64,000 nt of DNA from Streptomyces zinciresistens K42 (GTDB taxonomy: Bacteria > Actinomycetota > Actinomycetes > Streptomycetales > Streptomycetaceae), in NCBI RefSeq assembly GCF_000225525.1, contig NZ_AGBF01000002.1:1-64000 (forward strand). The letters are read 5' to 3'. Each line of letters begins with the position of its first letter. Positions within the stretch are counted from its first letter, which is position 1. The notes beneath the pieces are model-generated. The model did not search any database, was not told the origin of the DNA, and worked only from the letters and a program-made list of their open reading frames with translations. Made by a program: the position numbers and the translations under genes. Positions 27,407-36,018 of the stretch are shown in pieces.

Positions 27407-28600
27407 ATGTCGTACGTGGAGATGCCGGGCGCGAAGGTACCCATCCGTCTGTGGGCCGACCCGGCGACGATCGAGCAGTCCGCGCTCCAGCAGCTGCGGA
27501 ACGTCGCGACCCTGCCGTGGATCGAGGGCCTCGCCGTGATGCCGGACGTGCACTACGGCAAGGGCGCGACCGTCGGGTCCGTCATCGCGATGCGGGACGC
27601 CGTGTGCCCCGCGGCGGTGGGCGTGGACATCGGCTGCGGGATGTCGGCGGTCCGGACCTCCCTGACGGCCGACGACCTGCCGGGGGACCTGTCCCGGCTG
27701 CGCTCGAAGATCGAGCAGGCCATCCCGGTCGGGCGCGGGATGCACGACGACCCGGTCGACCCGGGCCGGCTGCACGGCTTCCCGCAGGCCGGATGGGACC
27801 ACTTCTGGGGGCGGTTCGACGGGGTCGCCGAGGCGGTGAGGTTCCGTCAGGAGCGCGCGGGCCGGCAGATGGGCTCGCTCGGCTCGGGCAACCACTTCGT
27901 GGAGGTCTGCACCGACACGGCCGGTGCCGTCTGGCTGATGCTGCACTCCGGTTCCCGCAACATCGGCAAGGAGCTGGCCGAGCACCACATCGGCATCGCC
28001 CGCGGGCTGCCGCACAACCAGGGCCTGGTCGACCGCGACCTCGCCGTCTTCGTGGCGGACACCCCGCAGATGGCGGCGTACCGCAACGACCTGTTCTGGG
28101 CGCAGGAGTACGCCAGGTACAACCGGTCGATCATGATGGCGCTCCTGAAGGACGTGGTCCGGCGGGAGTTCAAGAAGGCCGGGCCGGCCTTCGAGGCGGA
28201 GATCAGCGCGCACCACAACTACGTGGCCGAGGAGCGCTACGACGGGATGGACCTGCTCGTCACCCGCAAGGGCGCGATCCGGGCCGGCTCCGGCGAGTTC
28301 GGCATCATCCCGGGCTCCATGGGCACCGGTTCGTACATCGTGAAGGGCCTCGGCAACGAGAAGTCCTTCAACTCCGCGTCCCACGGCGCGGGTCGGCGCA
28401 TGAGCCGCAGCGCGGCCAAGCGCCGCTTCACGACCAGGGACCTGGAGGAGCAGACGCGGGGCGTGGAGTGCCGCAAGGACTCCGGTGTCGTGGACGAGAT
28501 CCCGGGCGCCTACAAGCCGATCGAGCAGGTCATCGACCGGCAGCGGGACCTCGTGGAGGTCGTGGCCAAGCTGAAGCAGGTCGTCTGCGTGAAGGGCTGA
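27407..28600 (+). CDS. rtcB: RNA-splicing ligase RtcB
   Basis: GTP-dependent 3'-phosphate RNA ligase used in RNA repair and possibly tRNA or ribosome healing. The 397-aa product has the Mn-binding motifs GVDIGCGM and GSGNHFVEV, HSGSRNIGK, and the guanylylated histidine in NSASHGAGRRMSR (about residue 326). It is the short bacterial type. No archease gene is adjacent and no RtcR-type regulator is next to it, so control is unknown. ATG 27407 has a GAGG-type ribosome site upstream. A strong hairpin follows the stop. Confidence 0.94.
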   Translation: MSYVEMPGAKVPIRLWADPATIEQSALQQLRNVATLPWIEGLAVMPDVHYGKGATVGSVIAMRDAVCPAAVGVDIGCGMSAVRTSLTADDLPGDLSRLRSKIEQAIPVGRGMHDDPVDPGRLHGFPQAGWDHFWGRFDGVAEAVRFRQERAGRQMGSLGSGNHFVEVCTDTAGAVWLMLHSGSRNIGKELAEHHIGIARGLPHNQGLVDRDLAVFVADTPQMAAYRNDLFWAQEYARYNRSIMMALLKDVVRREFKKAGPAFEAEISAHHNYVAEERYDGMDLLVTRKGAIRAGSGEFGIIPGSMGTGSYIVKGLGNEKSFNSASHGAGRRMSRSAAKRRFTTRDLEEQTRGVECRKDSGVVDEIPGAYKPIEQVIDRQRDLVEVVAKLKQVVCVKG

Positions 28601-28602
28601 GC

Positions 28603-28648
28603 GGGGCGGGAGGCGGGCCCGGCCGTACGCGGGCCCGCCTCCCGCCCC
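28603..28648. terminator. Bidirectional terminator between rtcB and the SDR gene
   Basis: A perfect 19-bp stem (arms 28603-28621 and 28630-28648) with an eight-base loop, between the convergent rtcB and SDR genes. Confidence 0.88.
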
Positions 28649-28668
28649 CGTGCGCCCCGGGGCGTCCT

Positions 28669-29445
28669 TCAGAGCTCCCGGTGCACCTTCGTGTTGGATG
28701 CCTGGGCACGGGGGCGGACGACCAGCAGGTCGATGTTGACGTGGCTCGGGCGGGTGACCGCCCAGGTGATGGTGTCGGCGACGTCGTCGGCGGTCAGCGG
28801 CTCGGCCACGCCCGCGTAGACCTTGGCGGCCTTGTCGGCGTCGCCGCCGAAGCGGGTCAGGGCGAACTCCTCGGTGCGCACCATGCCGGGCGCGACCTCG
28901 ACCACGCGCACCGGGCGGCCCACGATCTCCAGGCGCAGCGTCTCGGCGAGGACATGGGCGCCGTGCTTGGCGGCGACGTAGCCGGCGCCGCCCTCGTAGG
29001 TGGAGTGGGCGGCCGTGGAGGAGACCACGACGACCGTGCCGTCGCCGCTCGCCTCCAGGGCGGGCAGCAGGGCCTGGGTGAGGTTCAGGGTGCCGAGGAC
29101 GTTCGTCTCGTACATCGTGCGCCAGTCGGCCGGGTCGCCGGTGGCCACCGGGTCGGCGCCCAGCGCGCCGCCCGCGTTGTTGACGAGGACGCCGATGGTC
29201 CGGAAGGCCGTGGCGAACTCGTCCACCGCGGCGCGGTCCGTGACGTCCAGCGGGTAGGCGGTGGCCGCGTGGCCCGCGGCCTGGATCTCCTCGGCGAGCC
29301 GCTCGACGCGGTCCTTGCGGCGGGCGGTGAGGACCACGCGGTAGCCGGCCGCGGCGAGTTGCCTGGCCGTGGCGGCCCCGATGCCGCTGCTCGCACCGGT
29401 CACGACGGCGATGCGGGAGGCGGCGGACGGCGCGGCGGTGGACAT
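28669..29445 (-). CDS. Classical short-chain dehydrogenase/reductase
   Basis: A 258-aa NAD(P)-dependent oxidoreductase of the classical SDR family. TGASSGIG binds the cofactor, LVNNAGG is the strand 4 motif, and the catalytic set is Ser in VVSSTAA and Tyr/Lys in GYVAAKHG. The basic residues after strand 2 (TARRKDR) suggest NADP preference. The substrate is unknown; YdfG-like serine dehydrogenases are the nearest type I recognise. ATG 29445 has AGGAG about 5 bases upstream. It is divergent from the broken gene that starts near 29.5 kb. Confidence 0.88.
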   Translation of the reverse strand: MSTAAPSAASRIAVVTGASSGIGAATARQLAAAGYRVVLTARRKDRVERLAEEIQAAGHAATAYPLDVTDRAAVDEFATAFRTIGVLVNNAGGALGADPVATGDPADWRTMYETNVLGTLNLTQALLPALEASGDGTVVVVSSTAAHSTYEGGAGYVAAKHGAHVLAETLRLEIVGRPVRVVEVAPGMVRTEEFALTRFGGDADKAAKVYAGVAEPLTADDVADTITWAVTRPSHVNIDLLVVRPRAQASNTKVHREL

Positions 29446-29494
29446 GGCTGCTCCTGGTGCGTGGGTGGGGCGGGGACCGTCCGGCCAGGATAGG

Positions 29495-29965
29495 CGGACG
29501 GCCGGCGCCCTCTTCCAGATGGTCGCGCAGTTCCAGCGGCTGGCGGCGAAGGAGTCGTCCGACTTCGGGGGGACGCCGGACGCGGTGGCCGCCGGGCCGG
29601 ACTGGCGGGAGCGGTTCGCGGCCGAGGCGGACCTGCTGGTGGCGGCCTGGTCCGCGCCCGGCGCGGAGGAGGGCAGGACCGGCGGGATGGACCTGCCCGC
29701 GCGGCTCGTCGGCTCCATGGCGCTGCTGGATCTGACCGTGCACGGATGGGACCTGGCGCGGGCGACGGGCCAGGGCGATCCCGGTGCCGACGAGGCGGTC
29801 GTCGCGGAGCTGACGGCGGCGGTGGCGGAGCTGGCGCCCACGGCCCGGAAGATGGGCGTCTTCGGGGAGCCGGTGCCCGAGCGGGCGGGGGCCTCGGGGT
29901 TCGAGCGGCTGCTCGCGCGCACCGGAAGGGATGTGACCGCAGTAACGCGATCGGTAGGGGCGTGA
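29495..29965 (+). pseudogene. 5'-truncated maleylpyruvate-isomerase-like (TIGR03086) gene
   Basis: The readable part (from about 29495; first ATG 29519) holds only the C-terminal two thirds of a TIGR03086/DinB-like protein: a DWRERFAAEADLLVAAW helix, then DLPARLVGSMALLDLTVHGWDLARATGQ. Intact members have ~60 more residues at the N-terminus, with the first metal-binding helix (a ...W.V..L..H pattern). Here the frame runs back only into the divergent SDR gene. It is probably a decayed gene. Its 3' end runs into the tandem repeats that begin at 29925. Confidence 0.65.
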
Positions 29966-30042
29966 CCGGTAGGGACGCGATCGGTAGGGACGTGACCGCA
30001 GGGACGCGACCGGTAGGGACGTGACCGCAGGGACGTGACCGG
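29925..30042. repeat. Tandem repeat array, units of 14-15 bp
   Basis: About eight imperfect copies of GTAGGGACGTGACCG-like units, alternating between variants with GGTAGGGAC and GCAGGGAC, and CGTGACC and CGCGATC. It starts within the end of the truncated gene and fills the first part of the 300-base gap before the monooxygenase gene. The remaining gap to about 30190 is G-rich simple sequence with GGGTGC and GTGTGGC words; no gene is seen in it. Confidence 0.8.
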
Positions 30043-30209
30043 GGGGAGCGCGGGCCGGTGGGGGTGCCGGGTGCGGTGCGTGTGGCGGGTGTGGCGAGTG
30101 TGGCCTCTGTGGCACGGCCCCGCGAGGCGCGGGCGCGGGTGGGTGCGGGTGGGTGCGGGTGCGGGCCGGGCGGGGTGCGGAGGGGGGGAGTAGGGCGGGG
30201 AATAGGGCG

Positions 30210-30251
30210 TGGACGGTCTTCGTTCTCCGGTATAGTTGAAGGGTAAACAAC
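30210..30251 (+). promoter_or_regulatory. Putative promoter and operator of the monooxygenase operon
   Basis: TATAGT at 30231 is a good -10 box, with TGGACG 15 bases upstream as a weak -35. Overlapping the start site is GTTG-N9-CAAC (30235-30251), a candidate repressor site. The ribosome site CTGGAGG and ATG 30269 follow directly. Confidence 0.5.
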
Positions 30252-30268
30252 CTGGAGGGTGAGCGACC

Positions 30269-31363
30269 ATGCAGTTCGGGATCTTCAGCGTCGGCGACGT
30301 CACGCCGGACCCCACGACGGGGCGTACGCCGACCGAGCGCGACCGCATCAAGGCCATGGTCGCCATCGCGCTGAAGGCCGAGGAGGTCGGCCTGGACGTC
30401 TTCGCGACCGGTGAGCACCACAACCCGCCGTTCGTCCCGTCGTCGCCGACCACCATGCTCGGCTACATCGCGGCGCGCACCGAGCGGCTGGTGCTGTCCA
30501 CCTCGACCACGCTGATCACCACGAACGACCCGGTGAAGATCGCCGAGGACTTCGCGATGCTCCAGCACCTGGCCGACGGCCGCATGGACCTGATGACGGG
30601 CCGCGGCAACACCGGGCCGGTCTACCCCTGGTTCGGCAAGGACATCCGGCAGGGCATCAACCTCGCCGTCGAGAACTACGCCCTGCTGCACCGGCTCTGG
30701 CGCGAGGACGTCGTGACCTGGGAGGGCAAGTTCCGTACCCCCCTCCAGGGCTTCACGTCCACGCCGCGCCCGCTGGACGGGGTGCCGCCGTTCGTCTGGC
30801 ACGGCTCCATCCGCTCCCCGGAGATCGCCGAGCAGGCCGCCTACTACGGCGACGGCTTCTTCCACAACAACATCTTCTGGCCGGCCGACCACACCAAGCG
30901 CATGGTCGAGCTGTACCGCAGCCGCTACGCCCACTACGGGCACGGCACGGCCGAGCAGGCGATCGTCGGGCTCGGCGGCCAGGTCTTCATGCGGAAGAAC
31001 TCCCAGGACGCGGTGCGCGAGTTCCGCCCCTACTTCGACAACGCGCCCGTCTACGGGCACGGCCCCTCGCTGGAGGACTTCACCGAGCAGACCCCGCTGA
31101 CGGTCGGCTCCCCGCAGCAGGTGATCGAGAAGACGCTGGCCTTCCGCGAGTACGCGGGCGACTACCAGCGCCAGCTGTTCCTGATGGACCACGCCGGGCT
31201 GCCGCTCAAGACGGTCCTGGAGCAGCTCGACCTGCTCGGCGAGGAGGTCGTGCCGGTGCTGCGCGAGGAGTTCGCCGCCCGGCGTCCGGCCGGGGTGCCG
31301 GACGCGCCCACCCACGCGTCGCTGCTGGCCCGCAAGGGCACCGAGGAGGTGAGCACCGTATGA
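30269..31363 (+). CDS. LLM-class flavin-dependent oxidoreductase
   Basis: A 364-aa luciferase-like monooxygenase, expected to be a TIM barrel using reduced FMN or F420. N-terminal MQFGIFSVGDV and the barrel motifs FATGEHHNPPF, TSTTLITTNDP and MDLMTGRGN fit the CE1758-type actinobacterial subfamily. The following gene encodes an FMN reductase of the matching CE1759 type, overlapping by ATGA, so the pair should work as a two-component monooxygenase with the reductase supplying reduced flavin. The substrate is unknown. The ribosome site is CTGGAGG about 12 bases before ATG 30269. Confidence 0.9.
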   Translation: MQFGIFSVGDVTPDPTTGRTPTERDRIKAMVAIALKAEEVGLDVFATGEHHNPPFVPSSPTTMLGYIAARTERLVLSTSTTLITTNDPVKIAEDFAMLQHLADGRMDLMTGRGNTGPVYPWFGKDIRQGINLAVENYALLHRLWREDVVTWEGKFRTPLQGFTSTPRPLDGVPPFVWHGSIRSPEIAEQAAYYGDGFFHNNIFWPADHTKRMVELYRSRYAHYGHGTAEQAIVGLGGQVFMRKNSQDAVREFRPYFDNAPVYGHGPSLEDFTEQTPLTVGSPQQVIEKTLAFREYAGDYQRQLFLMDHAGLPLKTVLEQLDLLGEEVVPVLREEFAARRPAGVPDAPTHASLLARKGTEEVSTV

Positions 31364-32016
31364 GGCTCGTCGTCGTGTCCGCGGGACTGAGCGTCCCGTC
31401 CTCCACCCGGCTGCTGGGCGACCGGCTCGCGGCGTCGGTCCGCGCGCGGGTCGAAGCGGCTGGTGCGGCTGGTGCGGTCGGTGCGACTGGTGCGGCCAGT
31501 GCGGCTGATGCGGTTGAAGCGGCCGGCGTGACCGTCGAGGTCGTCGAACTGCGCGCGCTCGCCGTGGAGATCGCGCACCACCTCACCAACGGCTTCCCCG
31601 GCCGCGCGCTGTCCGCCGCGATCGACGCCGTGACCTCGGCGGACGGCCTGATCGTCGTCACACCGGTGTTCTCCGCCTCCTACAGCGGACTGTTCAAGTC
31701 GTTCTTCGACGTGATCGAGAAGGACGCGCTGGCGGGCCTGCCGGTGCTGATCGCCGCGACCGGCGGCACCGCCCGGCACTCGCTCGTCCTGGAGCACGCC
31801 CTGCGCCCCCTGTTCGCGTACCTGCGGGCCGTGGTCGCGCCGACCGGCGTGTACGCCGCCTCCGAGGACTGGGGCGCGCAGGGGCTGGACGGGCGGATCG
31901 CGCGGGCGGCAGGTGAGCTGGCCGCGCTGATGGCCGGACGGCCCGCCGCCAGGGCCGCACAGCCCGAGGTGGTGCCGTTCGCCGAGCAGCTCGCGGCGCT
32001 GCGGCCGGCCGGGTGA
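31360..32016 (+). CDS. NADPH-dependent FMN reductase (CE1759-like)
   Basis: A 218-aa flavodoxin-fold reductase. It begins MRLVVVSAGLSVPSSTRLLG, the phosphate-binding start of the fold, and has VVTPVFSASYSGLFKSFFD, the flavin contact loop typical of NADPH-dependent FMN reductases, followed by LIAATGGTARHSL. Residues about 32-60 are an Ala/Gly/Val tract encoded by imperfect 9-bp repeats (31455-31530), probably an expanded surface loop. It overlaps the monooxygenase gene by ATGA and should supply its reduced flavin. Confidence 0.9.
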   Translation: MRLVVVSAGLSVPSSTRLLGDRLAASVRARVEAAGAAGAVGATGAASAADAVEAAGVTVEVVELRALAVEIAHHLTNGFPGRALSAAIDAVTSADGLIVVTPVFSASYSGLFKSFFDVIEKDALAGLPVLIAATGGTARHSLVLEHALRPLFAYLRAVVAPTGVYAASEDWGAQGLDGRIARAAGELAALMAGRPAARAAQPEVVPFAEQLAALRPAG

Positions 32017-32090
32017 GAGGCCGGTAAGAAGCCCGCACGGTGTCCGGCTCCGCACGCCGGGACACCGGGCGGCCTTGGCAGACTGGCCCC

Positions 32091-32870
32091 GTGTCCCAGA
32101 CAGTTCTGCTCGCCGAGGACGACCGCGCCATCCGCAACGCGCTGGAGCGCGCGCTGACGCTGGAGGGCTACCGGGTCACCGCGGTCGCCGACGGTGTCGA
32201 GGCGCTGGCGCAGGCCCACCGCACCCCGCCCGACGTCCTCGTGCTCGACGTGATGATGCCCGGCATCGACGGGCTCCAGGTGTGCCGGGTGCTGCGCGCC
32301 GAGGGCGACCGCACCCCCATCCTGATGCTCACGGCGCTCGTGGAGACCCAGGACCGCGTCGCCGGTCTGGACGCGGGCGCCGACGACTACGTGGTGAAGC
32401 CCTTCGACGTCGAGGAGGTCTTCGCCCGGCTCCGCGCGCTGCTGCGGCGCACCGGCGAGAGCGCCGCCGCTCCCGCTCCGCCTTCTCCTCCACCTCCACC
32501 TTCGCCTTCTCCTCCTTCGCCTTCGCCTTCCGCCGGTCCGCCGCCACGGGCCGTGCCCGGCGCCCCCGGCCGGGTGGTCGAGGCGGCCGGGCTGCGCATG
32601 GACACGCAGGCCCGGCGGGTCTGGCGGGGCGAGCGGGAACTGGAGCTGACCCGCACCGAGTTCGAACTCCTGGAACTGCTCGCCCGCAACGCCGGCATCG
32701 TCCTCGACCACGCCACCATCTACGACCGCATCTGGGGCTACGACTTCGGCCCCGGCTCCAAGAACCTCGCCGTCTACGTCGGCTATCTGCGCCGCAAGCT
32801 CGACGGGCCGGGCGCCCCGCAGCTGATCCACACGGTCCGCGGGGTGGGTTACGTGCTCCGGGAGGACTGA
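32091..32870 (+). CDS. OmpR-family response regulator
   Basis: A 259-aa two-component regulator. The receiver domain (residues 1-118) has the acidic pocket LLAEDD, the phosphoryl-accepting Asp 53 in VLVLDVMMPG, Thr in MLTAL and Lys in DDYVVKPFD. The winged-helix output domain (about 163-257) has ELTRTEFELLELLARNAG and YVGYLRRKLDG. The linker between them is about 40 residues rich in Pro and Ser, including a run of consecutive prolines. GTG 32091 has no clear ribosome site, so a leaderless transcript is possible. The kinase gene starts immediately after the stop. Confidence 0.93.
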   Translation: MSQTVLLAEDDRAIRNALERALTLEGYRVTAVADGVEALAQAHRTPPDVLVLDVMMPGIDGLQVCRVLRAEGDRTPILMLTALVETQDRVAGLDAGADDYVVKPFDVEEVFARLRALLRRTGESAAAPAPPSPPPPPSPSPPSPSPSAGPPPRAVPGAPGRVVEAAGLRMDTQARRVWRGERELELTRTEFELLELLARNAGIVLDHATIYDRIWGYDFGPGSKNLAVYVGYLRRKLDGPGAPQLIHTVRGVGYVLRED

Positions 32871-34385
32871 GTGGCCGGCCCGCCCCGCCGCCGTGCCGCC
32901 CGCCCGCTCACGGTACGGGCGTCCCTGGCACGGGCGTTCGCGGCGCGCACGGTCACCGCACGGGCCTTCGCGGCGCGGCTGCTGACCGGGCGGCGGCGGG
33001 CCGGGCTGGTCTCGCTGCGCACCACCTTCGCCGTGTCCTTCGCCGCCGTGACCGCCGCCGTGACCGTGCTGGTCGGGCTGCTGTCCTACACCGCCGCCGC
33101 CCGGCTGGTGCGCGTCGACCAGGAGACCGTGTTCGGCGAGGTCGTCCAGGATCTGCGCAGCGAGGTGCGGCGGCGGTCCATGGGCCCCGAGGACTTCTCC
33201 TCCTCGGCGCCCGGCCACGACCTCGTCCGCCCCGCCCGCACCGACGTGCAGGTGCTGGGCCCCGACGGCGCGATCGTCGACCCGGGGCGGCCGGGACTGC
33301 CCGTCGTCGCCGCCGACCGGCGGACCGCCGCCGAGGCGACGGCCGGGCGGGCCGTGCAGCACAAGGACGTCGACGTGGGCCCGGACGTGTACCGCGTGGC
33401 CACCGTCGCCTTCGGCGGCGGCCGGGGTGCCGTGCAGGTGGCGCAGGAGTTCAGCGACACCGAGGACCTGCTGCGGGCGCTCCAGCGGCGGACCCTGCTG
33501 CTGATGGCGGCCGTCGTCCTGCTCGCCGGGATCTTCGGCTGGTGGCTGGCCCGGCGCATCACCCGCCGCCTCGTCGTCCTCACCGGCGCCGCCGAGGACG
33601 TCGCCCGCACCCGGCGCCTCGGCATCCAGGTGCCCGTCACCGGCTACGACGAGGTCGGCCGGCTCGGCCGCGCCTTCGACCGGATGCTGGGACGGCTGGC
33701 CCAGTCCGAGGAGGACCAGCGCCGGCTGGTCCAGGACGCCGGGCACGAGCTGCGCACCCCGCTCACCTCGCTGCGGACCAACATCTCCCTGCTGCGCCGC
33801 ATCGACGAACTCCCGCCCGGGGCACGGGAGGAACTGGTCGCCGACCTCGGCCAGGAGGCCCGTGAACTGACCGATCTCGTCAACGAGTTGGTCGACCTCG
33901 CCGCCGGGCAGTCCGACACCGGGCCCGCCCAGCCGGTGGACATCGCCGAGATCGCGGAGGACGTCGCCGGGCTCGCGCGGCGGCGTACCGGACGGCGGAT
34001 CGTGGTCCGTGCGAGCGGGGACACCACGACCGACGGGCGGGCCGGGATGCTTCAGCGCGCCCTCACCAACCTCGTGGAGAACGCCGCCAAGTTCGACCGG
34101 GGCGGCACCGCTGCGGTCGAGATCTGCGTCACCGGGGGCGGCGCCGCCGGAACCGTACGCGTCGAAGTCCTCGACCGGGGGCCCGGGATCGACGAGGAGG
34201 ATCTGATCCGCGTCTTCGACCGGTTCTACCGCGCCGCCGACGCGCGGTCGCTGCCGGGGTCGGGGCTGGGGCTGTCGATCGTGCGCGAGGTGGCTCTCGC
34301 CCACGGCGGGGCTCCGTTCGCCTTTCGGCGGGCGGGCGGGGGGACCGCCATCGGGTTCACGGTGGGGGGATCGGCCGAGGGGTAG
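32871..34385 (+). CDS. Sensor histidine kinase (MprB-like)
   Basis: A 504-aa membrane kinase paired with the preceding regulator. Two membrane helices (about residues 46-75 and 205-225) flank an external sensor of ~130 residues. HAMP follows. The HisKA box is VQDAGHELRTPLTSLRTN with His 292. The ATPase domain has NLVENAAKFD (N box), DRGPGIDEEDLIRVFDRFYR and GSGLGLSIV. The ligand is unknown. The first ~45 residues are Arg/Ala-rich and repetitive, so a downstream start is possible. The C-terminal GGSAEG is encoded by the first copy of a G-rich direct repeat that continues after the stop. Confidence 0.92.
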   Translation: MAGPPRRRAARPLTVRASLARAFAARTVTARAFAARLLTGRRRAGLVSLRTTFAVSFAAVTAAVTVLVGLLSYTAAARLVRVDQETVFGEVVQDLRSEVRRRSMGPEDFSSSAPGHDLVRPARTDVQVLGPDGAIVDPGRPGLPVVAADRRTAAEATAGRAVQHKDVDVGPDVYRVATVAFGGGRGAVQVAQEFSDTEDLLRALQRRTLLLMAAVVLLAGIFGWWLARRITRRLVVLTGAAEDVARTRRLGIQVPVTGYDEVGRLGRAFDRMLGRLAQSEEDQRRLVQDAGHELRTPLTSLRTNISLLRRIDELPPGAREELVADLGQEARELTDLVNELVDLAAGQSDTGPAQPVDIAEIAEDVAGLARRRTGRRIVVRASGDTTTDGRAGMLQRALTNLVENAAKFDRGGTAAVEICVTGGGAAGTVRVEVLDRGPGIDEEDLIRVFDRFYRAADARSLPGSGLGLSIVREVALAHGGAPFAFRRAGGGTAIGFTVGGSAEG

Positions 34386-34451
34386 GCGGGGGGAAGCGGG
34401 GGATCTGCCGAGGGGGCGGCGGCGGGGGGCAGCGGGGGATCGGCTGAGGGG
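34365..34451. repeat. G-rich direct repeats at the end of the kinase gene
   Basis: Three copies of GGGGGATC(G/T)GC(C/T)GAGGGG start at about 34365, 34398 and 34434. The first copy is coding and contains the kinase stop region; the others lie in the intergenic gap. The rest of the gap (to 34670) is G-rich sequence with no gene seen. Confidence 0.75.
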
Positions 34452-34670
34452 CCGGGGGGAGGCGGTTGGGGGCGGGCACTGTGCGGCTCTCGCGGGGCGG
34501 GGTGGGGTGCGGGGCCGTCCGGCCCCCAGCCCCGCCGCCTTTCGCCGCACGTGCGTGCCGGTGCGCGCCGGTGCGTGTGCGGGGACGGGTTCGTCGGGGT
34601 GCTTGCGGGGGCCCTGGGAGTGTGGTCCCGTCGGGCGGGCGGGGGTGGTGGTGCAGGGGAGGAGCGGGGC

Positions 34671-35936
34671 TTGCTGAGTGGTGTGGAGAGCGCGGTCCTG
34701 GACGCGGTCGACGAGGCCGGGATCGGCCGTACGCTGCTGGAACTGATCGCGGTGCCCAGCGTGACCGGGAGCGCGGCCGAGTCGGAGCTTCAGCATCTGC
34801 TCGCGGGGCGGCTGGAACGGCTCGGGCTGGACGTCGACCTGTGGTCCATGGACCTGGACGCGCTGCGCTCGGACCCGGAGTTCCCGGGGAGCGAGGCCCC
34901 GCGCGAGGAGGGCTGGGGGCTCGCCGCGGTGACGCCCGACGGCGGTGACGGGCCCACGTTCGTCCTCCAGGGGCACGTGGACGTCGTGCCGCCCGGAGAC
35001 CTCGCGGCCTGGGCCGGGGACCCCTTCGTGCCCCGGGTGAACGGGGACCTCGTGCACGGGCGGGGCGCCTGCGACATGAAGGCCGGACTCGTCGCCCACC
35101 TCGCCGCGCTCGGCGCCGTACGCGCCGCCGGGGTGCGGCTGCGCGGCCGGATCGGCGTGCACTTCGTGGTGGGGGAGGAGGACGGCGGCCTCGGCGCCTT
35201 CGGCACGCTGCGGCGCGGCCACCGCGGGGACGTCTGCGTCATCGCCGAGCCGACCGCCGGGGCACTCGTCACCGCCAACGCCGGAGCGCTGACCTTCCGT
35301 ATCACCGTACCGGGCGAGGCGGCGCACGGCAGCGCCAGGGACCAGGGCGTCAGCGCCATCGACGGGTACCTGCCGCTGCACCGGGCGCTGGCCCGGCTGG
35401 AGGCCGAGCGCAACCGCGACCCGCATCCGCTGATGGCCGGGCACCCGCTGCCCTACGCCCTGTCCGTGGGAACCGTGCGCGCCGGGGACTGGGCCAGCAG
35501 CGTGCCCGACCTGCTCGTCGCCGAGGGACGGCTCGGCGTACGGCTCGGGGAGGACCCGGCCGACGCGCGCGCCGCGTTCGAGCGCTGTGTCGCCGAGGCG
35601 TGCGAGGCCGAACCCTGGCTGCGCGCCCACCCGGCCGAAGTGACCTGGCCCGGCGGGCGGTTCGCCAGCGGCCGGCTGCCCGAGGGGCACCCGCTGCCGC
35701 AGGTGATCCGCACGGCCCACGCCGACGCCGGGGGAGCCCCCGGCGTGCCCGAGTGCGGGGCGCCGTACGGCAGCGACCTGCGGCTGTACGCCGGGGCCGG
35801 CATCCCCACCCTGCAGTTCGGGCCCGGCGACATCCGGGTGGCGCACAGCGCGCGCGAGCAGGTCTCGCTCGCCGAGGTGGCGCGGGTCGCGAGGACGCTG
35901 GCCGTCACGGTCCTGCGCACGGTCGGCACCAGGTGA
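34671..35936 (+). CDS. M20 family metallopeptidase (ArgE/DapE type)
   Basis: A 421-aa di-zinc amidohydrolase. Metal and catalytic motifs are LQGHVDVVPPGD, GRGACDMKAG, VVGEEDGGLG (catalytic Glu and ligand Glu), VIAEPT, and the final His in RVAHSAREQV. The dimerisation or lid domain lies at about residues 205-330, starting HGSARDQGVSAIDG. It probably hydrolyses an N-acyl amino acid or dipeptide in the cytoplasm, as in ArgE or DapE; the substrate is not evident. TTG 34671 is chosen since GGAGGAG ends about 8 bases upstream; GTG 34683 is too far from that site. Confidence 0.88.
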   Translation: MLSGVESAVLDAVDEAGIGRTLLELIAVPSVTGSAAESELQHLLAGRLERLGLDVDLWSMDLDALRSDPEFPGSEAPREEGWGLAAVTPDGGDGPTFVLQGHVDVVPPGDLAAWAGDPFVPRVNGDLVHGRGACDMKAGLVAHLAALGAVRAAGVRLRGRIGVHFVVGEEDGGLGAFGTLRRGHRGDVCVIAEPTAGALVTANAGALTFRITVPGEAAHGSARDQGVSAIDGYLPLHRALARLEAERNRDPHPLMAGHPLPYALSVGTVRAGDWASSVPDLLVAEGRLGVRLGEDPADARAAFERCVAEACEAEPWLRAHPAEVTWPGGRFASGRLPEGHPLPQVIRTAHADAGGAPGVPECGAPYGSDLRLYAGAGIPTLQFGPGDIRVAHSAREQVSLAEVARVARTLAVTVLRTVGTR

Positions 35937-36018
35937 GCGGCGGGCGGTGGTTGCCCGGCGGGCCGGGGACCACCAGGATGATCAACGGCCCACGGCAACG
36001 ACGGTGAGGGAGGGGCAC

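Noticed and set aside
30043..30190. G-rich repeats considered as a CRISPR-like or non-coding RNA region
   Set aside because: Units are short, irregular and contiguous, with no spacers; simple sequence is the better explanation.
27257..31315. Minus-strand frame of 1352 codons with Arg/Pro/His-rich translation
   Set aside because: Antisense to rtcB and the monooxygenase gene and out of frame with the SDR gene; no recognisable domains.
31680..35846. Minus-strand frame of 1388 codons
   Set aside because: Antisense shadow of the two-component and M20 peptidase genes; composition typical of opposite-strand reading in high-GC DNA.
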